In this document: one piece after another, positions 27,420-38,972 of the stretch
How the letters are laid out: each line of letters opens with the position of its first letter
Position numbering within the stretch: the stretch's first letter is position 1
Source of the DNA: Kushneria sinocarnis
Lineage (GTDB): Bacteria > Pseudomonadota > Gammaproteobacteria > Pseudomonadales > Halomonadaceae
Direction: 5' to 3'
Length of the DNA stretch: 64,000 nucleotides
NCBI RefSeq assembly: GCF_003633775.1
Contig: NZ_RBIN01000003.1
Coordinates: 248,001 to 312,000, forward strand
Position numbers and translations under genes: made by a program
Notes under the pieces: model-generated
Told to the model about the DNA's origin: nothing
The model's input: only the letters and a program-made list of their open reading frames with translations
Database searches by the model: none

Positions 27420-29831
27420 TCAATGTGTGCTGGCAACCGTTCGCGACTGTGACAGATCTTCCGTGTGACCTTCCTCGATATCCATCTCCTGCTTTTCAAG
27501 GAGTATTGCATCCAGGACTTCGTCTATCCAGCGAACAGGCCGGACGTCCAGCGCTTCCTTGATCGAATCAGGTACTTCCTTGAGATCGCGCCGGTTTTCC
27601 TCCGGAATCAGGACGGTTTTTATACCACCGCGCCGGGCAGCCAGCAATTTTTCCTTGAGCCCGCCGATCGGCATGACCTCGCCACGCAGGTTGATCTCGC
27701 CAGTCATGGCGATATCACAGCGTACCGCCCGACCGGTATAGGCGGACACCATGGCAGTGACCATTGCCACCCCGGCGCTCGGGCCATCCTTGGGCGTTGC
27801 CCCTTCGGGCATGTGGATGTGAATGTCCTCCTTTTCGAAACGCTCGGGATCAATGTTTAGCTGAGCAGCCCGCGAACGCACCACGGTATGTGAAGCGCTC
27901 ACGGACTCCTTCATGACATCGCCAAGCGAGCCGGTCTTGTGTATGCGCCCCTTGCCGGGCGTCACGACCGATTCGATGTTGAGTATTTCACCACCCACGG
28001 AGGTCCAGGCAAGACCGGTCACACGACCAATCTGGTGCTCGCGATCCGCCAGGCCATAATTGTAGCGGCGTACACCGGCATACTGCTCGATATCCTCGCC
28101 ACTCAGCGTCTGGGCGGATTGCGCAGCGCTCTGCTGTTCGTGCTCGATGCGCTCACGCAGGACCTTGCGCGCCACCTTGGCGATCTGCCGCTCCAGTTCG
28201 CGGACGCCAGCCTCGCGCGTATAGTACCGAATCAGCTCCAGCAGTGCATCGTCACTGAAGGTCAGCTCATCCTGCTTAAGACCATTGGCCTTGAGCTGCT
28301 TGGGTGCCAGATAGCGGCGGGCAATGCCGAGCTTTTCATCCTCGGTGTAGCCCGGAATCCGAATGATCTCCATCCGGTCCATCAGCGGTTCCGGAATGTT
28401 CATCGAGTTGGCGGTACAGATGAACATGACATCGGACAGATCGTAGTCCAGCTCGAGATAGTGATCGCTGAACTTGTCGTTCTGCTCCGGATCGAGCACC
28501 TCGAGCAGCGCCGAGGAGGGATCACCCCGATGATCCATGCCGACCTTGTCCACTTCATCAAGCAGAAACAGCGGGTTGCGCACGCCGGTCTTGCTCATGC
28601 GCTGCAGCAGCTTACCCGGCATGGAGCCGATATAGGTGCGCCGATGGCCGCGAATCTCGGATTCGTCACGCACCCCGCCCAGTGCCAGTCGGGTATACTT
28701 GCGATTGGTGGCTCGCGCAATCGACTGCCCCAGCGAGGTCTTGCCAACCCCGGGTGGGCCGACCAGACAGAGCACCGGCCCCTTGAGCTTGCGTACCCGC
28801 TTCTGTACGGCCAGATATTCGAGAATGCGCTTCTTGACCTCTTCGAGGCCGTAGTGATCCTCCTCGAGCACCCGGTCGGCGTAGCTGATGTCATGGCGTA
28901 CCCGGGTACGTTTCTTCCACGGCATCGCCAGCACCCAGTCCAGGTACGAGCGGACCACGGTCGCCTCGGCCGAGGTCGGTGCCATCATCTTGAGCTTGTT
29001 CAGCTCCTGACGCGCCTTTTCTTCCGCCTCCTGGGGCATGCCGGAGTCGGCAATCTTCTGCTCATACTGCTCGGCCTCGTTCGGCGCGTTCTCGAGCTCG
29101 CCCATCTCCTTCTGGATGGCCTTCATCTGCTCGTTGAGGTAGTACTCGCGCTGGGACTTCTCCATCTGCTCCTTGACCCGGGAGCGGATACGCTTTTCCA
29201 CCTGAAGCAGATCGATCTCGGCTTCGATCAGCTCCATCAGCCGCTCGATGCGATCGCGCACACGATCCATTTCCAGCAACGACTGCTTGTCGGCAATCTC
29301 GAGCGAGAGATGAGCGCTGATGGTATCCACCAGACGGCTCGGATCCTCGATCCCCTGCAGCGAGTTCAGTACCTCATTGGGTACCTTCTTGGAGAGCTTG
29401 ACATACTGCTCGAACTGATTGAGCAGTACACGCACCAGCGAGTCCTGCTCCCGCTCGGTGAGAGGCTGGCTGGCACGGGAGGATACGGTGGCAACCGGAT
29501 AGCCGGTATCGTCGGGCGAGTCGATCCGGTTGATATCCGCCCGCGAGCTGCCTTCGATCAGAACCTTGACGGTTCCATCGGGCAGCTTGAGCAGTTGCAT
29601 GATCTCCGCGATGGTACCGATCTCGAACAGGTCCCCGGCTGCGGGATCATCCTGGCCGGCTTCACGCTGGGCGACCAGCAGCACACGCTTGTCGGCCTCC
29701 ATGGCCGCCTCGAGCGCATGAATCGATTTTTCACGGCCCACGAACAGCGGAATGACCATCTGCGGGTAGACCACCACGTCCCGCAGCGGCAGCAGCGGAA
29801 TGGTCAAAGTTTCAGGGGAGTCCTGCGCCAT
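27420..29831 (-). CDS. lon: ATP-dependent protease La (Lon)
   Basis: An 803-residue Lon protease. The N-terminal substrate-binding domain begins LTIPLLPLRDVVVYP. The AAA module has Walker A GPPGVGKTSLG and sensor motifs; the protease domain has the serine nucleophile in PKDGPSAG (Ser685) with a Lys partner downstream. It degrades misfolded and regulatory proteins as a hexamer. The ATG at 29831 follows GAGGA; the open frame extends to 29948 but the extension is low-complexity and overlaps the promoter region. Gene order after clpX is conserved. A sigma-32-like sequence lies upstream. Confidence 0.97.
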   Translation of the reverse strand: MAQDSPETLTIPLLPLRDVVVYPQMVIPLFVGREKSIHALEAAMEADKRVLLVAQREAGQDDPAAGDLFEIGTIAEIMQLLKLPDGTVKVLIEGSSRADINRIDSPDDTGYPVATVSSRASQPLTEREQDSLVRVLLNQFEQYVKLSKKVPNEVLNSLQGIEDPSRLVDTISAHLSLEIADKQSLLEMDRVRDRIERLMELIEAEIDLLQVEKRIRSRVKEQMEKSQREYYLNEQMKAIQKEMGELENAPNEAEQYEQKIADSGMPQEAEEKARQELNKLKMMAPTSAEATVVRSYLDWVLAMPWKKRTRVRHDISYADRVLEEDHYGLEEVKKRILEYLAVQKRVRKLKGPVLCLVGPPGVGKTSLGQSIARATNRKYTRLALGGVRDESEIRGHRRTYIGSMPGKLLQRMSKTGVRNPLFLLDEVDKVGMDHRGDPSSALLEVLDPEQNDKFSDHYLELDYDLSDVMFICTANSMNIPEPLMDRMEIIRIPGYTEDEKLGIARRYLAPKQLKANGLKQDELTFSDDALLELIRYYTREAGVRELERQIAKVARKVLRERIEHEQQSAAQSAQTLSGEDIEQYAGVRRYNYGLADREHQIGRVTGLAWTSVGGEILNIESVVTPGKGRIHKTGSLGDVMKESVSASHTVVRSRAAQLNIDPERFEKEDIHIHMPEGATPKDGPSAGVAMVTAMVSAYTGRAVRCDIAMTGEINLRGEVMPIGGLKEKLLAARRGGIKTVLIPEENRRDLKEVPDSIKEALDVRPVRWIDEVLDAILLEKQEMDIEEGHTEDLSQSRTVASTH

Positions 29832-29893
29832 CGCAACTAATCCTCGACGATTCAATGGGTAGGCCGCATGCGATGCGGCACGGATACCCAGTG

Positions 29894-29920
29894 GATGAGG
29901 GTGGGGACCCCGTATTACAA
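29894..29920 (-). promoter_or_regulatory. Possible heat-shock (sigma-32) promoter for lon
   Basis: Minus strand: GGTTGTAA, 13 bases, CCCTCATC, compared with the sigma-32 pattern CTTGAAA-N11-16-CCCCATNT. The match is partial, but E. coli lon is a known sigma-32 gene and the position, about 65 bases before the start, fits. Confidence 0.33.
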
Positions 29921-29930
29921 CCGAACATGA

Positions 29931-29964
29931 AGGCAACGGATGATTCACTCATCATCCGTTGCCT
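29931..29964 (-). terminator. Strong hairpin between clpX and lon
   Basis: AGGCAACGGATGAT pairs over 14 bases with ATCATCCGTTGCCT around a six-base loop, starting 20 bases after the clpX stop. No T-run follows, so it may be a partial terminator or RNA-stability element. Confidence 0.6.
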
Positions 29965-29983
29965 CCGGCCATCGGATGAAGGA

Positions 29984-31276
29984 TCAGCCGTCCTTGCCTG
30001 CAACCCTCTTGCTCTCTTCCTGATTGGAATAGATCAGCAGGGGTTCGCTGTCACCGGCGACCACCGACTCATCGATAACCACCTTGGAGACGTTCTCGGT
30101 CGAAGGGATCTCGTACATGGTATTGAGCAGGATGGACTCCAGGATGGAACGCAGCCCACGCGCACCTGCTCGCCGTACAATGGCCTTGTTGGCCACCGCG
30201 CGCAGCGCATCTTCCCTGAAGTCCAGTTCGACACCTTCCATGTCGAACAGACGTTCGTACTGACGAATCAGGGAGTTCTTCGGCTCTGTCAGGATCTGGA
30301 TCAGCGCGTCTTCGTCCAGCTCGTTGAGCGTGGCCACGACCGGCAGGCGACCGACGAATTCGGGAATCAGCCCGAACTTGACCAGATCCTCGGTTTCGAC
30401 GCCGGCCAGTACCTCGCCCACGCCCTTGTCGGTTTCCTGGCTCTTGACCGTGGCATTGAAGCCGATGCCGCCGCGCTCGGCGCGATCCCGGATGACCTTG
30501 TCCAGCCCCGCAAACGCACCACCGACAATGAACAGCATGTTGCTGGTGTCTACCTGCAGGAACTCCTGCTGGGGATGCTTGCGACCGCCCTGGGGAGGCA
30601 CGGAGGCCGTGGTCCCTTCAATCAGCTTGAGCAGCGCCTGCTGTACACCCTCGCCGGAAACATCCCGGGTGATCGAGGGATTTTCGGACTTGCGTGCAAT
30701 CTTGTCGATTTCGTCTATGTAGACGATGCCACGCTGAGCCTTTTCGACATCGTAATCACACTTCTGAAGCAGCTTCTGGATGATGTTTTCAACATCCTCG
30801 CCCACATAGCCGGCTTCGGTCAGCGTGGTGGCATCAGCAATGGTAAAGGGTACGTTGAGCAGTCGCGCCATGGTTTCGGCAAGCAGCGTCTTGCCACTGC
30901 CGGTAGGCCCGATCAGCAGGATATTACTCTTGCCGAGCTCGACCGTCTCGTCCTTTTCCTTCTTCTCGTCGGCACGCAGCCGCTTGTAATGATTGTAAAC
31001 AGCCACGGAGAGCACCATCTTGGCGCGATCCTGACCGATCACGTAATCATCAAGGGTATTGCGAATCTCGTGAGGCGTAGGCAGACGCTCCTCGCCGTCA
31101 CTGGTATCCGCTTCCAGCACTTCCTCGCGAATGATGTCATTGCACAGATCGACACACTCGTCGCAGATGTAGACGGACGGACCCGCAATCAGCTTGCGTA
31201 CCTCGTTCTGATTCTTGCCACAGAACGAGCAGTACAGCAGCTTGCCGTTTTCGTCCTTGCCTTTGCCGTCAGCCAT
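29984..31276 (-). CDS. clpX: ClpX, ATP-dependent unfoldase of ClpXP
   Basis: A 430-residue AAA+ unfoldase. The N-terminal zinc-binding domain has Cys16, Cys19, Cys38 and Cys41. Walker A is [11 protein letters not shown], Walker B is [10 protein letters not shown], and the pore loop region GYVGEDVEN is intact. It recognises tagged substrates and feeds them to ClpP. It follows clpP by about 70 bases on the same strand, and a hairpin separates it from lon. Length is standard. Confidence 0.97.
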   Translation of the reverse strand: MADGKGKDENGKLLYCSFCGKNQNEVRKLIAGPSVYICDECVDLCNDIIREEVLEADTSDGEERLPTPHEIRNTLDDYVIGQDRAKMVLSVAVYNHYKRLRADEKKEKDETVELGKSNILLIGPTGSGKTLLAETMARLLNVPFTIADATTLTEAGYVGEDVENIIQKLLQKCDYDVEKAQRGIVYIDEIDKIARKSENPSITRDVSGEGVQQALLKLIEGTTASVPPQGGRKHPQQEFLQVDTSNMLFIVGGAFAGLDKVIRDRAERGGIGFNATVKSQETDKGVGEVLAGVETEDLVKFGLIPEFVGRLPVVATLNELDEDALIQILTEPKNSLIRQYERLFDMEGVELDFREDALRAVANKAIVRRAGARGLRSILESILLNTMYEIPSTENVSKVVIDESVVAGDSEPLLIYSNQEESKRVAGKDG

Positions 31277-31347
31277 TCGCGTACCTCTTGGTAACAGCGG
31301 CCGGTATTACCGACCGCCGGTCATTGCCATGTACAGAATTTACGCTA

Positions 31348-31968
31348 TCAAGTTGTCGGACGCTTATCCAGCACGTCATCAACAAGCCCGTATTCGACCG
31401 CCTGACTGCCACTCATGAAGTTGTCACGGTCGGTATCACGGGCGATTTTCTCGTAATCCTGTCCGGTATGGTATGCCAGAATTTCGTTGAGCCGCTTGCG
31501 GATATTGAGAATCTCACGGGTGTGGATTTCGATATCGCTGGCCTGGCCCTGATAACCCCCCAGCGGCTGGTGAATCATCATGCGCGAATGCGGCAGGCAG
31601 AAGCGCTTGCCACTCTCGCCGCCGGCCAGCAGCAGCGCGCCCATGCTGGCAGCCTGCCCGATGCAGACCGTGGACACGTTGGGCCGAATGAACTGCATGG
31701 TGTCATAGATGGACATGCCGGCCGTGACCGAGCCCCCGGGCGAGTTGATATAGAGATGGATATCCTTGTCCGGATTCTCCGACTCCAGATACAGAAGCTG
31801 TGCAACGATCAGGTTGGCCGTGTAGTCTTCCACCGGGCCGACCATGAAGACCACCCGCTCCTTGAGCAGGCGCGAATAGATGTCGTAGGCACGCTCACCC
31901 CGAGCATTCTGCTCCACGACCATCGGCACCAGTCCGCCGGCATTGGTGATATCAAAATCGTCTTGCAT
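31348..31968 (-). CDS. clpP: ClpP, proteolytic subunit of Clp proteases
   Basis: A 206-residue serine peptidase forming a tetradecameric chamber. The active-site serine lies in GQAASMGA (Ser108) and the histidine in MIHQPLGG (His133); the aspartate is in the late DRDNFMS segment. It is preceded by tig and followed by clpX, the classical tig-clpP-clpX order. No N-terminal propeptide of the E. coli kind is obvious. Probably part of the tig transcript, with a short hairpin in the tig-clpP gap tuning read-through. Confidence 0.97.
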   Translation of the reverse strand: MQDDFDITNAGGLVPMVVEQNARGERAYDIYSRLLKERVVFMVGPVEDYTANLIVAQLLYLESENPDKDIHLYINSPGGSVTAGMSIYDTMQFIRPNVSTVCIGQAASMGALLLAGGESGKRFCLPHSRMMIHQPLGGYQGQASDIEIHTREILNIRKRLNEILAYHTGQDYEKIARDTDRDNFMSGSQAVEYGLVDDVLDKRPTT

Positions 31969-31995
31969 GAAGGCCTACCTCGTCCAGTGATTAGA

Positions 31996-32016
31996 AACCC
32001 GGCGTGAAGCCGGGTT
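31996..32016 (-). terminator. Hairpin in the tig-clpP gap
   Basis: AACCCGGC, a five-base loop, GCCGGGTT: eight perfect base pairs with only a short T-rich tail. Probably an attenuating or stabilising structure between tig and clpP. Confidence 0.45.
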
Positions 32017-32053
32017 CATTGTGTCTGCGAGTCAGGGGCGAAGCAGCACGGCT

Positions 32054-33409
32054 TCAGGCGTTTTCGGTACCGCCTTCCTCGGCTGCCTGCTCTTCGCTCC
32101 CCGGCTGCTGCTGAGCGGCCTGCAGTGCCTCCTGATAGGACATCGGCACTTCGGTGACCTGTGCCTGGGACAGCAGGACATCCACGGCCTTGTTTTCAAG
32201 CACAGCAGACTTGACCTGATTTTTCAGCTGCTCATTGCCCATGTAGTGATCCACGACCTGCGAGGGCTGCTCGTACTGGCCGGCCTGCTCCTCGATATAG
32301 GCGCGAATCTCGTCGTCACTGGCATCCAGCTCGTGCCGGCTGACCACTTCGGAAAGCAGCAGTCCGACCACCACCCGGCTGCGAGCCTGCTCGGCAAACA
32401 GCTCATCGGGCAGCTGAGAGACATCAAAGTCCTCGCCCAGCCCGAACTGCTGGGCCGCCTGCTTCTTGAGGCCCTCGGTTTCCTGCTGGATCAGTCCATT
32501 GGGTACGGTGACCTCATTGGCCTGCTTCAGTGCTTCGATGACCTGCTGCTTGACGCTGTTTTCGACCGCATTGTCCAGCTCGCGCTGCATGTTGCGCTGC
32601 ACTTCGATACGGAACTGCTCAAGGTCACCATCCTCGACACCGAACTGGCTGGTGAAGTCGGCATCCAGCTCCGGCAGCTGCTGGGCCTCGACCTTGTGAA
32701 TCCGGGTCTTGAAGGTGGCTTCCTTCCCGGCCAGATGCTCGGCCTGGTAATCCTCGGGGAAGGTGACCACCACCTCCGGCGCCTCGCCGGCACTGACGCC
32801 CTTGAGCTGCTCCTCGAAACCGGGGATGAAACTGTTGGAACCCAGCACCAGCTGATGGCCCTCGGCACTGCCGCCTTCAAAGGCCTCACCCTCGATGAAA
32901 CCTTCGAAATCGAGGGTCACCTGATCACCCTCTTCCGCCGGACGCTGCACTTCCTCGTACTGCGCATTCTGCTTGCGCAGGGTTTCGATCATTTCATCGA
33001 CGTCTTCACTGGTAATTTCGGCCTGAGGACGCTCGACTTCAGTCCCGTTGAGCTCGTTGAGCTCGATTTCGGGATAGATCTCGATGGTGGCCACGAACTC
33101 CAGGTCGCGTCCGGACTCGTTGACGGTCGGCTCGATGGAAGGCTGCCCCGCCGGATTCAGGGAGTTTTCGGTAATGGCACGGACGTAGTTCTGACGCATC
33201 AGCTCGTCGACGACTTCATTACGCACTTCCTGGCCGAAGCGCTGCCGCACGACACTCATGGGGACCTTGCCAGGCCGGAAGCCGTTCAGACGGACACGCT
33301 TGGCGGTATCCCGCAGTCGATCGTTAACGGTTTGATCGACTTCCTCAGCCGGGACCTGGACGGAAACACGGCGTTCGATCGGCGAAGTCGTCTCGACGGA
33401 AACTTGCAT
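32054..33409 (-). CDS. tig: Trigger factor
   Basis: A 451-residue ribosome-associated chaperone and prolyl isomerase. The ribosome-binding segment with the family signature is NGFRPGKVPMSV near residue 45; the FKBP-like domain (GDQVTLDFEGFIEGEAFEGG) follows, then the C-terminal chaperone arms, ending in a Gln/Glu-rich tail. The ATG at 33409 has AGAGGA upstream; the open frame goes six codons further. Heads the tig-clpP-clpX block, so folding and degradation of new chains are co-encoded. Confidence 0.96.
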   Translation of the reverse strand: MQVSVETTSPIERRVSVQVPAEEVDQTVNDRLRDTAKRVRLNGFRPGKVPMSVVRQRFGQEVRNEVVDELMRQNYVRAITENSLNPAGQPSIEPTVNESGRDLEFVATIEIYPEIELNELNGTEVERPQAEITSEDVDEMIETLRKQNAQYEEVQRPAEEGDQVTLDFEGFIEGEAFEGGSAEGHQLVLGSNSFIPGFEEQLKGVSAGEAPEVVVTFPEDYQAEHLAGKEATFKTRIHKVEAQQLPELDADFTSQFGVEDGDLEQFRIEVQRNMQRELDNAVENSVKQQVIEALKQANEVTVPNGLIQQETEGLKKQAAQQFGLGEDFDVSQLPDELFAEQARSRVVVGLLLSEVVSRHELDASDDEIRAYIEEQAGQYEQPSQVVDHYMGNEQLKNQVKSAVLENKAVDVLLSQAQVTEVPMSYQEALQAAQQQPGSEEQAAEEGGTENA

Positions 33410-33626
33410 GAATGATCCTCTACCCACAGGCGGTGGTGTGCGTCAATGAAAAACGTAAAGGCAAAGATTCTAAGAAGCGCAGCCAGCCCTGGCAAGCGCG
33501 TAGAGCCTTAATATGGCGTGAATGGTGCAATTTCAAGGGCTGAAAGGGGTTTCGTCGGGTTCCGGGATGACCAGCCTGCGCAAACGGCAGGACAGCGAGC
33601 TGGTGCGAAGGGGATCATCCGGACAG

Positions 33627-33660
33627 AAAAAAGGCAGGAAAGCCGAACGGCTTCCTGCCT
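33627..33660 (-). terminator. Terminator of the tRNA operon
   Basis: Minus strand: AGGCAGGAA-GCCG pairs with CGGC-TTCCTGCCT (one bulge), followed by six T. It begins 30 bases after tRNA-His. Confidence 0.88.
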
Positions 33661-33689
33661 TGCGAAAAAAGCGTCGAACGCTGTCTATC

Positions 33690-33765
33690 TGGGGTGGATG
33701 ATGGGGATCGAACCCACGACCACCGGAGCCACAATCCGGGGCTCTACCACTGAGCTACATCCACC
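33690..33765 (-). tRNA. tRNA-His (GTG)
   Basis: A complete cloverleaf on the minus strand, including the extra G-1 opposite C73 typical of tRNA-His. The anticodon loop is TTGTGGC (anticodon GTG) between CCGGA and TCCGG; the T-loop is TTCGATC; the 3' CCA is encoded. It is the last of three tandem tRNAs. Confidence 0.97.
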
Positions 33766-33809
33766 ATAAACTGTTGCTCTGCCGGACGGTTGTTACAGTA
33801 TTCCTGAGC

Positions 33810-33886
33810 TGGTACGCCCAGCAGGACTTGAACCTGCAACCTACGGCTTAGAAGGCCGTTGCTCTATCCGGTTGAGCTATGGGCGC
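33810..33886 (-). tRNA. tRNA-Arg (TCT)
   Basis: Full cloverleaf on the minus strand with a seven-pair acceptor stem (GCGCCCA). The anticodon loop is CTTCTAA (TCT) between ACGGC and GCCGT; the T-loop is TTCAAGT; CCA is encoded. Middle of the three-tRNA operon. Confidence 0.97.
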
Positions 33887-33953
33887 ATTCTACTTGCCGG
33901 TCCTTGTTGCGTCAACATGCTGATCCAGAAAACCTCGTTGGAAATCAGCATAT

Positions 33954-34030
33954 TGGTCGGGGTAGAGGGATTTGAACCCCCGACATCCTGCTCCCAAAGC
34001 AGGCGCGCTACCAGACTGCGCTATACCCCG
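33954..34030 (-). tRNA. tRNA-Pro (TGG)
   Basis: Full cloverleaf on the minus strand with acceptor CGGGGTA/TACCCCG. The anticodon loop is TTTGGGA (TGG) between CCTGC and GCAGG; CCA is encoded. First of the three-tRNA operon. Confidence 0.97.
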
Positions 34031-34071
34031 GAACGTCGGCCGTCGATCGACAGATTTTCAATGCGAGGCGC

Positions 34072-34099
34072 ATTCTACCGAACCAGCGCCGCGGGTCAA
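34072..34099 (-). promoter_or_regulatory. Promoter of the Pro-Arg-His tRNA operon
   Basis: Minus strand: TTGACC (34099-34094), 16 bases, TAGAAT (34077-34072), followed by a GC-rich discriminator GCGCC, the hallmark of stable-RNA promoters under stringent control. Both hexamers match the consensus at five of six. Transcription would begin about 35 bases before tRNA-Pro. Confidence 0.8.
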
Positions 34100-34122
34100 G
34101 CCCGTCGCAGTGAATAGCGCCA

Positions 34123-34150
34123 TTGACTGCCTTCCGGGGCGTGAGACAAT
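34123..34150 (+). promoter_or_regulatory. Promoter for folD
   Basis: TTGACT (34123-34128), 16 bases, GACAAT (34145-34150). It lies about 50 bases before the folD start and is divergent from the tRNA promoter. Confidence 0.6.
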
Positions 34151-34199
34151 TGCGCGCCCTGAAACCGCTCTTCCTGTAACAGTGCAAGGAACCAGGCTG

Positions 34200-35060
34200 A
34201 TGACCGCTCAATTGATCGACGGCAAGGCAGTTGCCTCCCGGGTACGCGAACGTGTGGCACAGGAGGTCGCCAGCCGCAGGGATAACGGACAGCGCCCACC
34301 GGGCCTGGCGGTCGTGCTGGTAGGTACCGATCCGGCTTCACAGGTCTATGTACGCAACAAGCACCGCGCCTGTGAACAGGCCGGCATCCGCAGCCTTCAG
34401 CACGAGTTGCCGGTCGATACCTCCCAGCAGGCTCTGGAGCAATTGATCGATGAGCTCAATGCCGACTCGACCATTGATGGCATTCTGTTACAGCTACCCC
34501 TGCCCGAGCATCTAGATGCCCGCCCTATCCTCGAACGGATTCATCCCGACAAGGATGTCGATGGCTTTCACCCCTACAACCTGGGTCGGCTTGCTCAGCG
34601 GCTGCCCACCCTGCGCCCCTGTACCCCCAAGGGCATCATCACGCTGCTGCAGGAGTCCAACCTCTCCATCCGCGGTCTGGACGCCACCATCGTGGGGGCC
34701 TCCAATATCGTCGGCCGCCCGATGTCACTCGAACTGCTGCTGGCAGGCTGCACCACCACCATCTGCCATCGCTTCACGCGCAATCTCGAGCAGCACATCC
34801 GTAATGCCGAGCTGCTGATCGTGGCGGTCGGCAACCCCGGGCTGGTACGCGGCGACTGGATTCGCGAAGGCGCCATCGTCATTGACGTCGGTATCACCCG
34901 CACGGCGGAAGGCAGACTGATCGGCGATGTCGAATTCGAAACGGCTGCGGCACGCGCCAGCTACATGACGCCGGTGCCCGGCGGAGTCGGCCCGATGACG
35001 GTCGCCTCGCTACTGGAGAACACCCTGTTTGCCGCCGAACAGCATGACCCGCGCCCCTGA
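34200..35060 (+). CDS. folD: Methylenetetrahydrofolate dehydrogenase/cyclohydrolase FolD
   Basis: A 286-residue bifunctional enzyme interconverting 5,10-methylene-, methenyl- and 10-formyl-tetrahydrofolate. Active-site Tyr50 and Lys54 lie in [10 protein letters not shown], and the QLPLP segment is present; the dinucleotide region has [16 protein letters not shown]. The C-terminal family signature [12 protein letters not shown] is intact. The ATG at 34200 follows AAGGA. The frame extends upstream through the tRNA gene, which is not coding. A perfect 11-bp hairpin separates it from the convergent cysS. Confidence 0.97.
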   Translation: MTAQLIDGKAVASRVRERVAQEVASRRDNGQRPPGLAVVLVGTDPASQVYVRNKHRACEQAGIRSLQHELPVDTSQQALEQLIDELNADSTIDGILLQLPLPEHLDARPILERIHPDKDVDGFHPYNLGRLAQRLPTLRPCTPKGIITLLQESNLSIRGLDATIVGASNIVGRPMSLELLLAGCTTTICHRFTRNLEQHIRNAELLIVAVGNPGLVRGDWIREGAIVIDVGITRTAEGRLIGDVEFETAAARASYMTPVPGGVGPMTVASLLENTLFAAEQHDPRP

Positions 35061-35078
35061 TCCTGCCTGCCCTGGATG

Positions 35079-35116
35079 CTGAAACGGCGCCCCCTTCCAA
35101 CGTGACGCCGTTTCAG
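35079..35116. terminator. Hairpin between convergent folD and cysS
   Basis: CTGAAACGGCG pairs with CGCCGTTTCAG (11 perfect pairs, 16-base loop). It lies between two converging genes and could act on both strands; neither side has a T-run. Confidence 0.55.
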
Positions 35117-35151
35117 TCAGCCCGCTTGTCGACCGGGCGCGTCCATGCCTC

Positions 35152-36545
35152 TCAATGCTCGATGAACCAGCGCGTGCCCTCGCGGGAATCCTTGAGCACG
35201 ATGCCCTGCTCCGCCAGCTCGTCGCGAATGCGATCGGCCTCGGCGAAATCCCTGTTGCGCCGCGCCGCATTGCGGGCCTCGATCAGGGCATTGATGTCAC
35301 TTTCCGCTAGCGGCAGCTCATCGGCCATCCCGGCATTCAAAAACTCTGCCGGTTCACGCTCGAGCAACCCCAGGATAGCCCCCAGCCGACGCAGCTCGAA
35401 CGCCAGTGCACCAGCCTCGGCGCTGCGCCCTTCACGCTGGGCGCGATTGAGCTCCCGAACGAGATCGAACAGCACCGCCAGCGCTTCGGGCGTATTGAAG
35501 TCGTCGGCCATGGCTGCATGAAAGCGCGCTGCCCAGTCGCCGGTCACTGCCCCCGCCACCGACTCGACCCCGTCCAGAGCGTTATAGAAACGCTCCAGCG
35601 ATCGTCGCGCCTCATCCAGGGTGTCGGGCGCGTAATTGATCGGGGTGCGATAGTGGCTGGCCACCAGCAGGTAGCGCACGACCTCCGGGTCATGACTCTG
35701 GAGTACATCCCGAATGGTGAAGAAGTTGCCCAGGGATTTGGACATCTTCTCCTGATTGACCCGCAGCGCACCGGCATGCATCCAGGTATTGACGTAGGGC
35801 TGGCCGGTCGCTGCCTCGCTCTGGGCAATCTCGTTCTCATGATGCGGAAAGGTCAGATCGGGGCCACCGCCATGAATATCGAAGGTATCCCCCAAACAGC
35901 AGGTCGACATCGCCGAGCACTCGATATGCCAGCCGGGACGCCCCTCGCCCCAGGGGGAAGACCAGCTGGGCTCATCGGCACGGGCGGCCTTCCATAGCAC
36001 GAAATCGAGCGGGTCCTCCTTGGCGGTGTCGACTTCCACCCGGGCGCCGGCCCGCATCTGGTCGGGATCACGGTTGTTGAGCCTGCCGTAGTGGTCGAAG
36101 CGCCGCACCCGATAGTAGACATCCCCGTTGTCGGCGCGATAGGCATAGCCCTTGTCGATCAGCACCCCGATCATGGCGGTGATGTCATCGACATGCCGGG
36201 TTGCCCGCGGCTCACGATCGGGTGGCAGAATGCCCAGCGCCCGCTCGTCCTCGTGCATGGCCTCGATCATGCGCTCCGTCAGGGCATCGATCGACTCGCC
36301 GTTTTGTCGCGCCCGCTCGAGGATCTTGTCATCGATGTCGGTAATATTGCGCACATAGTCAACGGTATAACCGTGAGCACGCAGATAGCGCACGATGACA
36401 TCGAAGGCCACCAGCACCCGGGCATGCCCCAGATGGCAGTAGTCATAAACGGTCATGCCACAGACATACATGCGCACATGGCCCGGCTCGATCGGCTGAA
36501 AGGGCTCCTTGCGTCGGGTCAGCGTATTGTAGATCTGCAACTCGC

Positions 36546-36549
<4 letters not shown>
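35152..36549 (-). CDS. cysS: Cysteinyl-tRNA synthetase
   Basis: A 465-residue class I synthetase charging tRNA-Cys. The zinc ligand Cys30 lies in YVCGMTVYD; the HIGH motif appears as HLGH (39-42), and the KMSKS motif as EKMSKSLGN. The ATG overlaps the stop codon of glnS by four bases, so the two synthetases form a coupled operon. Length is standard. Confidence 0.97.
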
Positions 36550-38228
<1,679 letters not shown>

Positions 38229-38304
38229 GGGGCGTAACTGGGCCTCCTGACGGCTCTTGGGGGCAGGCCGGGCTGGTTGTTTCGCCCGAACAATCAAAAC
38301 CGTT

Positions 38305-38310
38305 ATTATA
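38305..38310 (-). promoter_or_regulatory. -10 element (TATAAT) for glnS-cysS
   Basis: A perfect TATAAT on the minus strand about 80 bases upstream of glnS. The -35 at 17-18 bases is poor (GTGAAG region). Confidence 0.5.
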
Positions 38311-38421
38311 ACGTGGCCGCTGCCGGGCTTCACCAGGCAGTCGAAATGCCCTGTGTCGGGATCATCTGTGCATCAGTGGTTGCCGGCACCTCCTGTCATC
38401 GCCTCAGTCGGGAAATCTTGC

Positions 38422-38919
38422 ATGATCGTGTTCACCACCAGTGTCGGGGATATCACAGTCGAGCTCTTTCATGAGCAGGCCCCGCAGACCACCGCCAACT
38501 TCGAGCGCTACGTGCGTGATGGCCATTTCGACAATACCCTGTTTCACAGGGTGATCGATGGTTTCATGGTTCAGGGCGGCGGTTTTACCACCGACTTCGA
38601 GCAGAAACCGACCCGGACCCCGATTCGCAACGAGGCCGACAACGGGCTGAAGAATACCCGCGGCCGGCTGGCGATGGCCAGAACCGGCGACCCGCATTCC
38701 GCAACTGCCCAGTTCTTCATCAATGTGGCTGACAACAGCTTTCTCGACCACAGTGCGCCCACTCCTCAGGGCTGGGGGTACTGTGTCTTCGGGGAAGTCG
38801 TCAAGGGCATGGATGTGGTCGATACCATTCGTGGCGTGGCCACCACCCGTCGTGGCATGCACGCTGACGTGCCCAGCGAGGACATCGTCATCCACCGGGC
38901 CCGCATTGCCGAAAGCTGA
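38422..38919 (+). CDS. ppiB: Peptidyl-prolyl isomerase B (cyclophilin)
   Basis: A 165-residue cytoplasmic cyclophilin. Family segments are FHRVIDGFMVQGG, the active-site Gln in SATAQFFINV, and WGYCVFGEVVKGMDVVD. No signal peptide is present, so PpiB and not PpiA. The ATG at 38422 follows GGGA; the longer frame to 38257 is non-coding. lpxH begins about 50 bases later on the same strand, the same pairing seen in E. coli, and the two are likely co-transcribed. Confidence 0.95.
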   Translation: MIVFTTSVGDITVELFHEQAPQTTANFERYVRDGHFDNTLFHRVIDGFMVQGGGFTTDFEQKPTRTPIRNEADNGLKNTRGRLAMARTGDPHSATAQFFINVADNSFLDHSAPTPQGWGYCVFGEVVKGMDVVDTIRGVATTRRGMHADVPSEDIVIHRARIAES

Positions 38920-38972
38920 TGCCCGCCCCGCGTCCGGCGCTCGCGAGTGCGCCGGCCCTGACCGGAGACTTC

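Noticed and set aside
27939-29840. Long plus-strand ORF opposite lon (633 codons)
   Set aside because: A mirror of the lon coding strand in GC-rich DNA; no family features and no ribosome-binding site.
29855-31294. Plus-strand ORF opposite clpX (479 codons)
   Set aside because: Shadow of clpX, with low-complexity translation and no recognisable motif.
33972-34199. Upstream extension of the folD frame
   Set aside because: Runs through tRNA-Pro and its promoter; the ATG at 34200 has AAGGA.
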